Positions 36,074-44,084 of a stretch of DNA of 64,000 nucleotides are shown here, one piece after another (position 1 is the first letter of the stretch; the number at the start of each line of letters is the position of its first letter). The stretch spans positions 310,001-374,000 of the forward strand of contig NZ_JACHZQ010000002.1 in assembly GCF_014193655.1 (NCBI RefSeq). The letters run 5' to 3'. The stretch comes from Rhizobium sp. BK313. GTDB taxonomy: Bacteria; Pseudomonadota; Alphaproteobacteria; Rhizobiales; Rhizobiaceae. The notes under the pieces are model-generated. The model saw only the letters and a list, made by a program, of their open reading frames with translations, searched no databases and was not told the DNA's origin. Both the position numbers and the translations under genes were made by a program.

Positions 36074-36583
36074 TTGACTCTGCCAAAATTCGCGGCCCTC
36101 GTGGCTTTAGTCCTGTTACCTCTGCCAGCGCCGTCGTTGGCGGGCGCCCGACTGCCCGATGCGATTGCGGTCACAGGCGACACGCTTGTCGTGACGCTCC
36201 ATGCCGTGGGCGCTCAGATCTACGACTGCAAGGCTGACCCGGACGGAAAGCTCGCGTGGCAATTCCGCGAACCCATTGCGACATTGCTTATGAACGGCAA
36301 GACGGTCGGTCGGCACTATGCCGGCCCCAGTTGGGAATTGGATGACGGCAGCAGGATTGTCGGCAGGTTGGCCGCAAGTGCGCCGGGCACGACATCCGGG
36401 GACATTCCATGGCTCAAGCTCGAGGCGACGTCGCAACCAGAGACTGGCCGTCTTGCCGGTACGACGGTCATCCAAAGAATCAATTCGAAAGGCGGCGCCG
36501 CCGAAGGGCCCTGTGCGTGGAACGGGGCGCTCTTGAGCGTGCCCTACTCGGCCGACTACGTGTTTCTCAAAAATCACGATTGA
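36074..36583 (+). CDS. Secreted DUF3455 protein
   Basis: Protein of 169 residues. The TTG at 36074 has GGGAG 8 bases upstream; the GTG at 36056 has no ribosome site. Residues 1-23 are a signal peptide ending S-L-A. The rest follows DUF3455: G-A-Q-I-Y-D-C, W-x-F-x-x-P, G-x-H-Y-A-G-P-x-W, D-G-S, I-P-W-L-x-L, and V-x-x-I/Q-R-x-N-S-x-G-G. The function of this family is not known. It is divergent from the lipase. A periplasmic protein in this place could be an immunity partner, but DUF3455 proteins also occur widely outside T6SS loci, so this is weak. Confidence 0.7.
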   Translation: MTLPKFAALVALVLLPLPAPSLAGARLPDAIAVTGDTLVVTLHAVGAQIYDCKADPDGKLAWQFREPIATLLMNGKTVGRHYAGPSWELDDGSRIVGRLAASAPGTTSGDIPWLKLEATSQPETGRLAGTTVIQRINSKGGAAEGPCAWNGALLSVPYSADYVFLKNHD

Positions 36584-36656
36584 CCCTACCAAGGTCGACG
36601 ACGCGCGCTGGATCAGCGGCGACACCGTGCGGGCCGACGGCGGCTCGAAGCTCTGA
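36582..36656 (+). pseudogene. Remnant: C-terminal tail of a short-chain dehydrogenase
   Basis: Directly after the DUF3455 stop, in another frame, 24 codons end in W-I-S-G-D-T-V-R-A-D-G-G-S-K-L and a stop. This is the standard C-terminus of SDR oxidoreductases (W/Y-I-T/S-G-x-x-x-x-x-D-G-G). Nothing upstream encodes the rest of such an enzyme, so this is a scar of a deletion that joined the DUF3455 gene to the end of a lost dehydrogenase gene. Confidence 0.6.
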
Positions 36657-36731
36657 GCCTCTCCACCAGTATCGGGAGGGTGAGTCGATATCGAGGTCAG
36701 TCGTACCAGCAAAAACGGCAACTGGTAAATC

Positions 36732-37484
36732 TCAGTAACAGACCTGGTAAGGGGAGTCGACGCACGGATTTTGGTAATACAGCGGCCGCACGGCCGCGCC
36801 TCCTATCGCGGCTTCCGAGGCGATACTAGGCAAGGCGCTGGCGTACCAGGCGCCATGATAGGTCGGGGCATGCCAGTAGGTCGCACCGTGGCCTTCATAG
36901 ACATTTCTCGTCCGGTCGTATCCCGCGCGATCGTCCCCGCCTTCATCGCTACGCATTTCGTGGGCGTCGATATCTCCGCTGTTGAAATCATCGATAAAGA
37001 CCGCGGCCGGGCCGCTTGCTCCGTTGAGGCTGCCTTCGAGGATTGAAACCTCGAATGTCAGATTGTTGCCATCGAGCCTGGGCGATTTCAGGGTTACCAC
37101 GGCGTCACTGACTTTAGAGCCATCCCCGCCGAGCACCGATACCGTGGCGTTCGGGGGATCTTTCGCGAAATTGTTCTTTCCCTCGTCCCATTGCATGATG
37201 AACTGCTGGGTGGCGACGTGACCTGCAGCCCGTACCGGGCGGTCAGCAAACAGGATCGAGTTCGCCGAAACGCCGGTCAACGTCAGCTTGTTGTTTTCCA
37301 ACGTTGCGCCTGCGGAATTGATGACAGCCAGCGATGGCACAGGTCCTGTCGGCGTCACCTTTCCGATCGTTTTCTCCAGCGGGAAATGTGGCTTGACGTT
37401 CGCATCCTGAGCAAGCGTTGCACCGGCTGCGTAGCAGAAACCGCCGGCAACCAAGGCAACATAGGCTAGATTTCTAGTGAACAT
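36732..37484 (-). CDS. Secreted protein of unknown function
   Basis: Protein of 250 residues with a signal peptide (residues 1-25, ending A-T-L-A). The middle part is a beta-rich domain with repeated hydrophobic strands (S-I-L-F-A-D-R-P, Q-F-I-M-Q-W, A-T-V-S-V-L). The last 70 residues are rich in Tyr, His, Asp and Gly and look unstructured. I do not recognise a named family, although related conserved secreted proteins are common in proteobacteria. It stands alone, convergent with the upstream genes. Confidence 0.65.
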   Translation of the reverse strand: MFTRNLAYVALVAGGFCYAAGATLAQDANVKPHFPLEKTIGKVTPTGPVPSLAVINSAGATLENNKLTLTGVSANSILFADRPVRAAGHVATQQFIMQWDEGKNNFAKDPPNATVSVLGGDGSKVSDAVVTLKSPRLDGNNLTFEVSILEGSLNGASGPAAVFIDDFNSGDIDAHEMRSDEGGDDRAGYDRTRNVYEGHGATYWHAPTYHGAWYASALPSIASEAAIGGAAVRPLYYQNPCVDSPYQVCY

Positions 37485-38007
37485 GGTAGATGTCCCTCTT
37501 TATCCGGTTCATTTTTCAAATTGCCAGGTGCCGCGTGCCAAGATGGCGCTCAGCCATTTCTCGTGGAGCATCTCCGCCAAACCGATTTTCTTCTTCGGCG
37601 GAGAAAGAGGCGTGACCCCAACCGCGACGCTGTCAGCGATAGTTGGCGGCCGATGGCCAATCAGGCACGGGGCTTGGGTTATCACCCTCCGTCGATGGTT
37701 TGTGAGCCAAAATTCGACCCTTGCCTATTGTCCTTTGGGGCACAGACGTGACGAAAAACTCAAATGCTGTATTGAATGGCGCAATCAGTAGAGCTGCCCG
37801 AAACAGGCGATGCCCGTCCGTTCGGCAACGCTCTTAGACTGGAGTTTTCGAGAGCTGTGATGGGGCCGCTGGCAAGATCGCAGTCGCGGACTAAGGGTGG
37901 TGGGACATTGTTTCAAATTAATTTCATGCGGTTATGGAATAAGTGAAAATATGCCAGCCCGATAATGGCGGGCTGAGGCACAGCGGATGCAACGGTCGGA
38001 GGAGCGC
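37485..38007. other. Non-coding region before ppk2
   Basis: About 520 bases between divergent genes. Short frames here are not protein-like, and no RNA gene was recognised. The only structured element is a hairpin at 37955-37975. The ribosome site of ppk2 (GGAGGAG) is at its right end. Confidence 0.5.
37955..37975 (+). promoter_or_regulatory. Hairpin in the ppk2 leader
   Basis: CAGCCCG and CGGGCTG form a perfect 7-base-pair stem with a 7-base loop, ending 32 bases before the ppk2 start. It could be a leader hairpin or a protein-binding site. Confidence 0.35.
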
Positions 38008-38928
38008 ATGACGACGTCGAAGGATAAGGCCGAGCAGCCGGACTGGCTTGAGGCGGAACTGGCCGACACCATAGATGAGGACTATGAGCTCGAGCTTTCC
38101 GAGCCGGCGCTTTCCGAGGAAATTCGCAAGATCTATCGAAAGGCACACCCGCCTTCGATGCCGCGCATCGACTATTTTCGGGCACTGCTTACACTTCAAG
38201 CCGAACTGATCAAGTTGCAGGACTGGGCCGTCTACCACAAAGAAAAGATTGTGGTGATCTTCGAAGGCCGCGATTCAGCCGGCAAGGGCGGCGTGATCAA
38301 ACGCATCACCCAGCGGCTCAATCCGCGCGTCGCGCGGGTGGTGGCGCTGCCGGCTCCTTCCGATCGCGAAAAGACACAATGGTACTTTCAGCGGTACGTG
38401 CCGCATCTTCCAGCCGGCGGCGAGATCGTCCTCTTCGATCGGTCCTGGTATAATCGATCTGGTGTCGAGCGGGTTATGGGTTTTGCGAGCGAAGACCAGG
38501 TCGAACAATTTTTCAACGACGTACCCGAGTTCGAGCGCATGTTGGTGCGCTCCGGAATCCGCTTGGTCAAATACTGGTTCTCGATCACGGATGAGGAGCA
38601 GCAGATGCGCTTCCTGATACGCATCCACGACCCTTTGAAGCAGTGGAAGCTGTCACCGATGGACCTGCAATCGCGCGTCCGCTGGGAGGCTTATACCAAG
38701 GCCAAGGAAGAGACCTTCGCCCGCACCAACATTGCCGAGGCGCCGTGGTACATTGTCGAGGGTAACGACAAGAAGCGCGCCCGCCTCAATTGTATTGACC
38801 ATCTGCTGAACCAGATCCCCTACGAAGATGTGCCGCACGAGGACATCACGTTGCCGCAGCGGGTGTTCAATCCCGACTACGAGCGCAAGGTCCTGCCGCC
38901 GGAACTCTATGTCCCATCAAAATATTGA
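38008..38928 (+). CDS. ppk2: Polyphosphate kinase 2
   Basis: Protein of 306 residues from the ATG at 38008, preceded by GGAGGAG. The PPK2 motifs are complete: Walker A G-R-D-S-A-G-K-G-G near residue 88, the P-S-D-R-E-K-T-Q-W-Y-F-Q-R-Y lid, and Walker B D-R-S-W-Y-N-R-S-G-V-E. The acidic N-terminal 45 residues are typical of single-domain class I enzymes. It transfers phosphate between polyphosphate and nucleoside diphosphates in the cytoplasm. It appears monocistronic. Confidence 0.93.
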   Translation: MTTSKDKAEQPDWLEAELADTIDEDYELELSEPALSEEIRKIYRKAHPPSMPRIDYFRALLTLQAELIKLQDWAVYHKEKIVVIFEGRDSAGKGGVIKRITQRLNPRVARVVALPAPSDREKTQWYFQRYVPHLPAGGEIVLFDRSWYNRSGVERVMGFASEDQVEQFFNDVPEFERMLVRSGIRLVKYWFSITDEEQQMRFLIRIHDPLKQWKLSPMDLQSRVRWEAYTKAKEETFARTNIAEAPWYIVEGNDKKRARLNCIDHLLNQIPYEDVPHEDITLPQRVFNPDYERKVLPPELYVPSKY

Positions 38929-38972
38929 TGGCGGTTTGTAAGGAATTCACCACCAGCAGTCGGGGCAATCGC

Positions 38973-39182
38973 TCACCTGGTATTCTTTGCCAGCTGCCAT
39001 TCCCCATCGGCATCCATTTCGACGCGTTTGTTGCCGCGGTAAAAGATCGGTTTTCCTGTGTTCTTGTCCATGGAAAACCGGCTGGGTGAATATTTCGCTT
39101 TCTCACGCCCCTGCAAAGCAAGCGCAAGCGCTTCCTTAAATTTCCCATTCTTGCAAAGAGCGATGAAATCTTCTTCATTCAT
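38973..39182 (-). CDS. Small conserved-looking protein, function unknown
   Basis: A 69-residue frame from the ATG at 39182. The peptide is well balanced, with a helical N-terminus (E-D-F-I-A-L-C-K-N-G-K-F-K-E-A-L) and a charged C-terminus containing D-A-D-G-E-W. The codon use is coding-like, but the ribosome site is weak. It lies tail-to-tail with ppk2. No family recognised. Confidence 0.5.
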   Translation of the reverse strand: MNEEDFIALCKNGKFKEALALALQGREKAKYSPSRFSMDKNTGKPIFYRGNKRVEMDADGEWQLAKNTR

Positions 39183-39377
39183 GGAGCATACCCGATTGAG
39201 GCTGGACAAGTGTTGCGATGCATAGAGTTGCTATCGGGTCGTGCACGGTCAAATGCAAGGCTGATTTCTTAAATCAGCAAGACTGTCAGAACCTTCGACA
39301 ACCATCGGCCCAAGTTTGGGCGGTCGTCACATGGAAGGCAAGAACTCGATTCTTGTCGCTGCCCGACGATCAGCCGT

Positions 39378-40169
39378 TCATGAGGCCTTGGCTTCGAAAG
39401 CGGGCGCGAAATCACCCAGTGACTTGGCGCTGAGGATCAGGCCCCCGATATCCTGCTCGACGATCGCTTCAAGGTCGGCGAAGCTGTCGATGACATAGTA
39501 TATCGGCTGGACGATATCGATCCGGTAGGGCGTTCTGAGGACGCTCAGCAGGTCGAACGGCCGGAATTCGCACGCCTTGCCCTCCATTGCCGCCTTCGTT
39601 TCGCTCGGCGATGACACGATGCCCGCGCCAAAGCAGCGTCGGCCTTGTGGTGTATTGATCAGGCCGAATTCAACGGTGAACCAGAAGATGCGGAACAAAT
39701 GCCAGGAATAGCCCTTGCCGAGGCGAACGGCGGCCTCGCCAAAGCGCCGCACGAAATTGGCGTAGCTCTGGTTGGTCAGCAACGGGCAATGGCCAAAAAC
39801 CTCGTGGAACAGGTCCGGTTCCTCGATATAGTCGATATGCTCGCGACGGCGCAGGAAGGTTGCGAGCGGAAACTTGCCTTGCGACAGAAGCTCGTAGAAG
39901 CGCGAGGGCGGGATAAGCGCTGGCACGCCTTCAACGCCGAAACCGGTGGTTTCGTTCAGGCGCCGGTTGACATCGAGAAGTTGAGGTACCTTGTCCGGCT
40001 TGAGCCCCAGGGTTTTGACGCCGTCCAGATATTCGTTGCAGGCCAAGTTGGCCAGCAGCCTCATCTGACGTTCGTAAAGTTCGCCCCATATCGCATCTTC
40101 TTCGGCGGTGTAGGCATAGAGGCCGTCCGGGCCGGGCAGTTTGGCGGTGTAGCTGCTTTCCTTGGTCAT
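39378..40169 (-). CDS. phhA: Phenylalanine 4-monooxygenase
   Basis: Protein of 263 residues from the ATG at 40169, preceded by GGGAGGA. It belongs to the aromatic amino acid hydroxylase family: the iron ligands are His122 and His127 (H-E-V-F-G-H) and Glu167 (F-T-V-E-F-G-L). It converts phenylalanine to tyrosine with tetrahydropterin and oxygen, the entry step to the tyrosine pathway encoded at 41515-45739. It is the short bacterial form without a regulatory ACT domain. Divergent from an Lrp regulator gene, its likely controller. Confidence 0.95.
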   Translation of the reverse strand: MTKESSYTAKLPGPDGLYAYTAEEDAIWGELYERQMRLLANLACNEYLDGVKTLGLKPDKVPQLLDVNRRLNETTGFGVEGVPALIPPSRFYELLSQGKFPLATFLRRREHIDYIEEPDLFHEVFGHCPLLTNQSYANFVRRFGEAAVRLGKGYSWHLFRIFWFTVEFGLINTPQGRRCFGAGIVSSPSETKAAMEGKACEFRPFDLLSVLRTPYRIDIVQPIYYVIDSFADLEAIVEQDIGGLILSAKSLGDFAPAFEAKAS

Positions 40170-40258
40170 ATGTTGATCCTCCCAGGCACTCCGGTATGCT
40201 GCAATTATGCTCCGGCCATGGAGGATTTTCTTTTCTTTCGTGCTGGATATCGCCATGG

Positions 40259-40280
40259 TATTGGCAAATATTCTCCAATA
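40259..40280. promoter_or_regulatory. Inverted repeat between phhA and its Lrp regulator
   Basis: TATTGG and CCAATA are perfect arms 10 bases apart, just upstream of the regulator coding region. It overlaps the first ATG choice of the regulator, which slightly favours the second ATG at 40292. Candidate operator. Confidence 0.4.
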
Positions 40281-40753
40281 TGGCGCTGAAAATGAAAGAA
40301 CCTGGGAATTTTCAACGCAAGCTTCTGCAGCTCGTCCAGGCCGATGGCAGCCTTTCGCTGGCAGACCTGGCGGAACGGGTCGGTATGTCGCAGAGTTCGG
40401 CCTGGCGGAAGATCCAGGAGCTGGAATCGGCCGGCGTCATCCGTAAGCGTGTGACATTGCTCGACCCCGGAAAACTCGATCTCAAGCTCTGCGTGATCGC
40501 GCATGTCACGCTGGAGGATCACCACGAAGAGGCGGTAGCATCTTTCGCCTCGGTCGTGCTGGAGCGGCCGGAAATCATGGAGTGCTACGCGTTATCAGGC
40601 GCCTTCGATTATATGCTGAAGATCCGGGCGCGGGACGTGGAAAGCTACGAGGCCTTCATGACCCGCTACCTCATGCGCAACCCGCATGTGCGCACGGTCG
40701 TGTCGAGCTTCGTCCTGCGCGAGCTGAAGTTCTCGACGGAACTGCCGATCTAG
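40280..40753 (+). CDS. Lrp/AsnC-family regulator, likely of phhA
   Basis: Protein of 157 residues (153 if it starts at 40292). Residues 12-60 form the Lrp winged helix (L-A-D-L-A-E-R-V-G-M-S-Q-S-S-A-W-R-K-I), followed by the RAM ligand-binding domain with A-L-S-G-A-F-D-Y-M-L. It is divergent from phhA, and Lrp-type activation of phenylalanine hydroxylase genes by aromatic amino acids is a known arrangement. Neither start has a clear ribosome site. Its stop codon lies inside a rhizobial intergenic repeat. Confidence 0.88.
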   Translation: MALKMKEPGNFQRKLLQLVQADGSLSLADLAERVGMSQSSAWRKIQELESAGVIRKRVTLLDPGKLDLKLCVIAHVTLEDHHEEAVASFASVVLERPEIMECYALSGAFDYMLKIRARDVESYEAFMTRYLMRNPHVRTVVSSFVLRELKFSTELPI

Positions 40754-40852
40754 AGCAATTCCAGAAAAAGTGCGAAGCGGTTTTCCGTCCGGGATCGCAA
40801 GAAGACAAGAGGATAGAGCGGTTCTGCGTTTCCGTGAAAGGGCTGGAACCGC
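40750..40852. repeat. Rhizobial intergenic repeat element
   Basis: Begins TAGAGCAATTCCAG, continues with AAGCGGTTTTCCGTCC, and ends with GCGGTTC and GAACCGC arms (40818-40824 and 40846-40852) able to form a hairpin. From memory, this type of repeat is found in many copies between genes in Rhizobium, Mesorhizobium and relatives. It starts at the stop codon of the preceding regulator gene. Confidence 0.7.
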
Positions 40853-40883
40853 CCGCGCGTCGAACCGTTCGCGCGTCGCCAAC

Positions 40884-41384
40884 TCAGCGCGCACCATCGC
40901 CATGCCAGCTACTCGGTATGAGCACCGGAAGGCCTTCAAATGTCTTGAGCGTATCGAGGACAATCGAAGTCTTCACGTGCTGCACCGACTCGTGGGGCAA
41001 CAAAACGTCGTTGACGAATCTCGAAAGATCGTTGAGCCCGCGGGTTGCTACCTTCAAGTGATAGTCCATTTCACCGGTCAGCGCGTAGGCTTCAAGAACT
41101 TCCGGTAGCCCGCTGATCAGTTGGGAAAATCGTTGGGCATTGTCCCTGTTGTGGGTGGCGAGCGTTACGGAAATGACCACCAGCATTTCCAAACCCAACT
41201 TTTGCCTGTCCAAGTTGGCCTGGTAACCCCGGATATATCCTTCAGACTCCAGCCTCGTCCGCCGGCGCGAGCACTGCGAGGGCGAAAGCGCGATCCGTTC
41301 GCCCAACTCGTTGTTCGTCAACCTGCCGTCTTTTTGGAGCTCCTGGAGCAGACGCAAATCGAACTTATCGAGCTGTTCATCCAT
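40884..41384 (-). CDS. Lrp/AsnC-family regulator, likely of hpd and the homogentisate genes
   Basis: Protein of 166 residues with a winged helix at 8-60 (L-Q-E-L-Q-K-D-G-R-L-T, I-A-L-S-P-S-Q-C-S-R-R) and a RAM domain with A-Y-A-L-T-G-E-M-D-Y. It is only distantly like the other Lrp protein 130 bases away. Divergent from hpd, with paired palindromes in the gap, it is the probable regulator of tyrosine breakdown. The ligand is likely an aromatic amino acid, by inference. Confidence 0.9.
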   Translation of the reverse strand: MDEQLDKFDLRLLQELQKDGRLTNNELGERIALSPSQCSRRRTRLESEGYIRGYQANLDRQKLGLEMLVVISVTLATHNRDNAQRFSQLISGLPEVLEAYALTGEMDYHLKVATRGLNDLSRFVNDVLLPHESVQHVKTSIVLDTLKTFEGLPVLIPSSWHGDGAR

Positions 41385-41443
41385 TGCACGAAATCCCTGT
41401 AATCCTCACGAATCGTGCATAATTTCATCCTTAACCATCAAGA

Positions 41444-41497
41444 ATGCAAGCACACTGCATGCGTTTTGGATCACACTTTGCATAGTCGAAATGCAAA
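41444..41497. promoter_or_regulatory. Paired palindromes between the Lrp gene and hpd
   Basis: ATGCA (41444-41448) and TGCAT (41456-41460) are 7 bases apart; TTTGCAT (41477-41483) and ATGCAAA (41491-41497) are also 7 bases apart. The two centres are 35 bases apart. This spacing suits binding by an Lrp octamer or dimer pair. A further CACGA-N-TCGTG palindrome lies at 41407-41417. Confidence 0.5.
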
Positions 41498-41514
41498 TTT
41501 CTCTGGAGGAGAAA

Positions 41515-42624
41515 ATGGGTCCTTTTCCGCATGATGCGCCGCCGCCGGAAATCAGCGCGGACAATCCGGCCGGCACCGATGGCTTCGAATTTGTTGAATT
41601 CGCTCACCCCGAGCCCGAAAAGCTGCGCGAGCTCTTCACACGCATGGGTTACATCGCCGTCGCCAAGCACAAGACGAAAGACATCACCGTCTGGCGGCAA
41701 GGCGACATCAACTATGTCCTGAATGCCGAACCGGGCAGTCATGCCGCTCGTTTCGTTGCAGATCATGGTCCCTGCGCCCCGTCGATGGCCTGGCGCGTCG
41801 TTGACGCCAGGCACGCCTTCGATCACGCAGTTTCAAAAGGAGCCGTTCCCTACGAAGGGGATGACAAGGCGCTCGACGTCCCGGCAATTGTCGGCATTGG
41901 CGGCTCACTGCTCTATTTCATCGAGACGTATGGCGAGAAGGGATCGGCTTACGACGCCGAGTTCGAATGGCTCGGCGAGCGTGACCCGCGTCCCCAAGGG
42001 GTCGGCTTCTATTATCTCGACCATCTGACGCACAACGTCTTCCGCGGCAACATGGACAAGTGGTGGGATTTCTATCGCGAGCTGTTCAATTTCAAGCAGA
42101 TCCACTTCTTCGATATTGATGGGCGCATCACCGGCCTGGTGAGCCGCGCCATCACGTCGCCCTGTGGCAAAATCCGCATTCCGCTCAATGAATCGAAGGA
42201 TGAGACGAGCCAGATCGAGGAGTTTCTGAAGAAATACAAGGGCGAGGGCATCCAGCACATCGCCGTTGGAACGGAGGATATCTACGAGGGTACCGACAGG
42301 CTTGCCGACAGCGACCTCCGCTTCATGCCGGGTCCCCCGGAGACTTATTACGACATGTCCTATGAACGCGTGAACGGCCATGACGAACCCATCGAACGTA
42401 TGAAAAAACATGGTATCCTCATCGACGGCGAAGGTGTGGTGAATGGCGGCATGACGAAGATCCTGCTTCAGATTTTCTCCAAAACCGTCATTGGCCCAAT
42501 CTTCTTCGAATTCATCCAGCGCAAGGGCGACGAAGGCTTTGGTGAGGGCAACTTCCGTGCCCTTTTCGAGTCGATCGAGGCCGATCAGATCAAGCGCGGC
42601 GTGATCGGTACTGCGGCGGAGTGA
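41515..42624 (+). CDS. hpd: 4-hydroxyphenylpyruvate dioxygenase
   Basis: Protein of 369 residues. The ATG at 41515 directly follows GGAGGAG and gives the usual rhizobial N-terminus; frames starting earlier run through the operator region. Iron ligands are visible as His in L-D-H-L-T-H-N-V, His in G-I-Q-H-I-A and Glu in F-F-E-F-I-Q-R. It makes homogentisate from 4-hydroxyphenylpyruvate. It begins the operon hpd-hmgA-fahA-maiA. Confidence 0.95.
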   Translation: MGPFPHDAPPPEISADNPAGTDGFEFVEFAHPEPEKLRELFTRMGYIAVAKHKTKDITVWRQGDINYVLNAEPGSHAARFVADHGPCAPSMAWRVVDARHAFDHAVSKGAVPYEGDDKALDVPAIVGIGGSLLYFIETYGEKGSAYDAEFEWLGERDPRPQGVGFYYLDHLTHNVFRGNMDKWWDFYRELFNFKQIHFFDIDGRITGLVSRAITSPCGKIRIPLNESKDETSQIEEFLKKYKGEGIQHIAVGTEDIYEGTDRLADSDLRFMPGPPETYYDMSYERVNGHDEPIERMKKHGILIDGEGVVNGGMTKILLQIFSKTVIGPIFFEFIQRKGDEGFGEGNFRALFESIEADQIKRGVIGTAAE

Positions 42625-42630
42625 TCTTTC

Positions 42631-42659
42631 GGCGACCCCTTTGCATGGGCGGGGTCGCC
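42631..42659 (+). terminator. Hairpin between hpd and hmgA
   Basis: GGCGACCCC and GGGGTCGCC form a perfect 9-base-pair stem with an 11-base loop, 6 bases after the hpd stop, followed by CTCAGTTTT. It could reduce readthrough into hmgA or protect the hpd message end. Because it stands inside an evident operon, partial termination is more likely than a full stop. Confidence 0.5.
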
Positions 42660-42685
42660 CTCAGTTTTCCGGGAGGAATTGAGTA

Positions 42686-44047
42686 ATGGAACAAACGGTA
42701 ACGCAGGGGTCCGAGCGTCAGAACTCGGCGGCGGAGCAGCTGCAATACATGCCGGGGTTCGGCAACGACTTCGAGAGCGAGTCGCTTCCCGGTGCTTTGC
42801 CGCAAGGCCAGAACAGCCCGCAGAAATGCAACTATGGTCTTTACGCGGAGCAGCTTTCCGGCTCACCTTTTACCGCCCCTCGAGGGACGAACGAAAGGTC
42901 ATGGCTCTATCGCATTCGCCCAAGCGTGCGCCACACCCGCCGCTTTTCGAACGCTTCCTATGCGCTCTGGAAATCCGCGCCCTGCGTGGACGACCATTCG
43001 CTTCCTCTGGGCCAGCTTCGCTGGGATCCCGTGCCGGTGCCAAACGAGAGGCTGACGTTTCTCGAGGGAATGCGAACGATCACGGCCGCAGGCGATGTGA
43101 TGACCCAGACGGGGATGGCCTCACATGCCTATGTCTTCAACGAGGACATGATCGACGATTATTTCTTCAATGCCGATGGCGAATTGCTCGTCGTTCCCCA
43201 GGTCGGCGCGATCAGCGTATTCACCGAAATGGGCGTCATGGACCTCGAGCCCTTGGAAATATGCGTCATTCCCCGCGGCATGATGTTCAAGGTGATGCGC
43301 AAAGGCGACGAGAAAGTCTGGCGTGGATATATTTGCGAGAATTATGGCGCCAAATTCACGCTGCCGGATCGCGGGCCGATCGGCGCAAACTGCTTGGCTA
43401 ATCCGCGCGATTTCAAGACGCCCGTTGCTGCCTTCGAGGACAAGGAAATGCCTTGCCGCGTGCATGTCAAATGGTGCGGAAAGTTTTATGTCACGGAAAT
43501 CGACCACTCGCCCCTCGACGTGGTCGCTTGGCATGGCAACTACATCCCTTACAAATATGACCTGCGGACATTTGCTCCGGTGGGTGCGATCCTCTTCGAT
43601 CATCCCGATCCGTCGATCTTCACGGTGCTGACGGCGCCGACAGAAAGTGCGGGTACAGCGAATGTCGACTTCGTGATCTTTCCGCCGCGCTGGCTGGTCG
43701 CCGAGCACACCTTCCGTCCGCCTTGGTACCACCGCAATATCATGAGCGAATTCATGGGCTTGATCCACGGTCAATATGATGCAAAGGCAGAAGGCTTCGT
43801 GCCGGGCGGCATGAGCCTGCACAACATGATGCTTCCGCACGGACCGGATGCGCAAGGCTTCGAAAAGGCATCCAATTCCGAACTTAAACCCGTGAAACTG
43901 GATCACACCATGGCCTTCATGTTCGAGACCAGGTACCCGCAGCAACTGACCAAATACGCGGCGGAGCTTGAAACGCTGCAGGACAATTATCTGGAGTGCT
44001 GGGACGGTCTGGAACGCAAGTTCGACGGAACGCCGGGCATCAAGTGA
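42686..44047 (+). CDS. hmgA: Homogentisate 1,2-dioxygenase
   Basis: Protein of 453 residues, the normal length. GGGAGGA lies 8 bases upstream. Family motifs are Y-M-P-G-F-G-N-D-F near the start, P-R-G-x-x-F/M-K-V, and the C-terminal metal-site stretch with P-P-W-Y-H-R-N-x-M-S-E-F-M-G and M-L-P-H-G-P-D. It opens the aromatic ring of homogentisate to maleylacetoacetate with oxygen. Confidence 0.96.
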   Translation: MEQTVTQGSERQNSAAEQLQYMPGFGNDFESESLPGALPQGQNSPQKCNYGLYAEQLSGSPFTAPRGTNERSWLYRIRPSVRHTRRFSNASYALWKSAPCVDDHSLPLGQLRWDPVPVPNERLTFLEGMRTITAAGDVMTQTGMASHAYVFNEDMIDDYFFNADGELLVVPQVGAISVFTEMGVMDLEPLEICVIPRGMMFKVMRKGDEKVWRGYICENYGAKFTLPDRGPIGANCLANPRDFKTPVAAFEDKEMPCRVHVKWCGKFYVTEIDHSPLDVVAWHGNYIPYKYDLRTFAPVGAILFDHPDPSIFTVLTAPTESAGTANVDFVIFPPRWLVAEHTFRPPWYHRNIMSEFMGLIHGQYDAKAEGFVPGGMSLHNMMLPHGPDAQGFEKASNSELKPVKLDHTMAFMFETRYPQQLTKYAAELETLQDNYLECWDGLERKFDGTPGIK

Positions 44048-44084
44048 AGACCGGCCACGCATCCTCCGACACTGGAATTGGGCT

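Noticed and set aside
36735-36743. Extra half-site GTAACAGAC after the DUF3455 gene
   Set aside because: The bases nine positions upstream do not form the GTTRC arm, and no T6SS gene start is near.
40855-40875. Direct repeat GCGCGTCG beside the rhizobial repeat as a separate element
   Set aside because: Only two short GC-rich copies; likely chance.
41311-41514. Longer N-terminus for hpd from ATG 41311
   Set aside because: This extension overlaps the divergent Lrp gene and the operator palindromes and lacks a ribosome site; the ATG at 41515 has a strong one.
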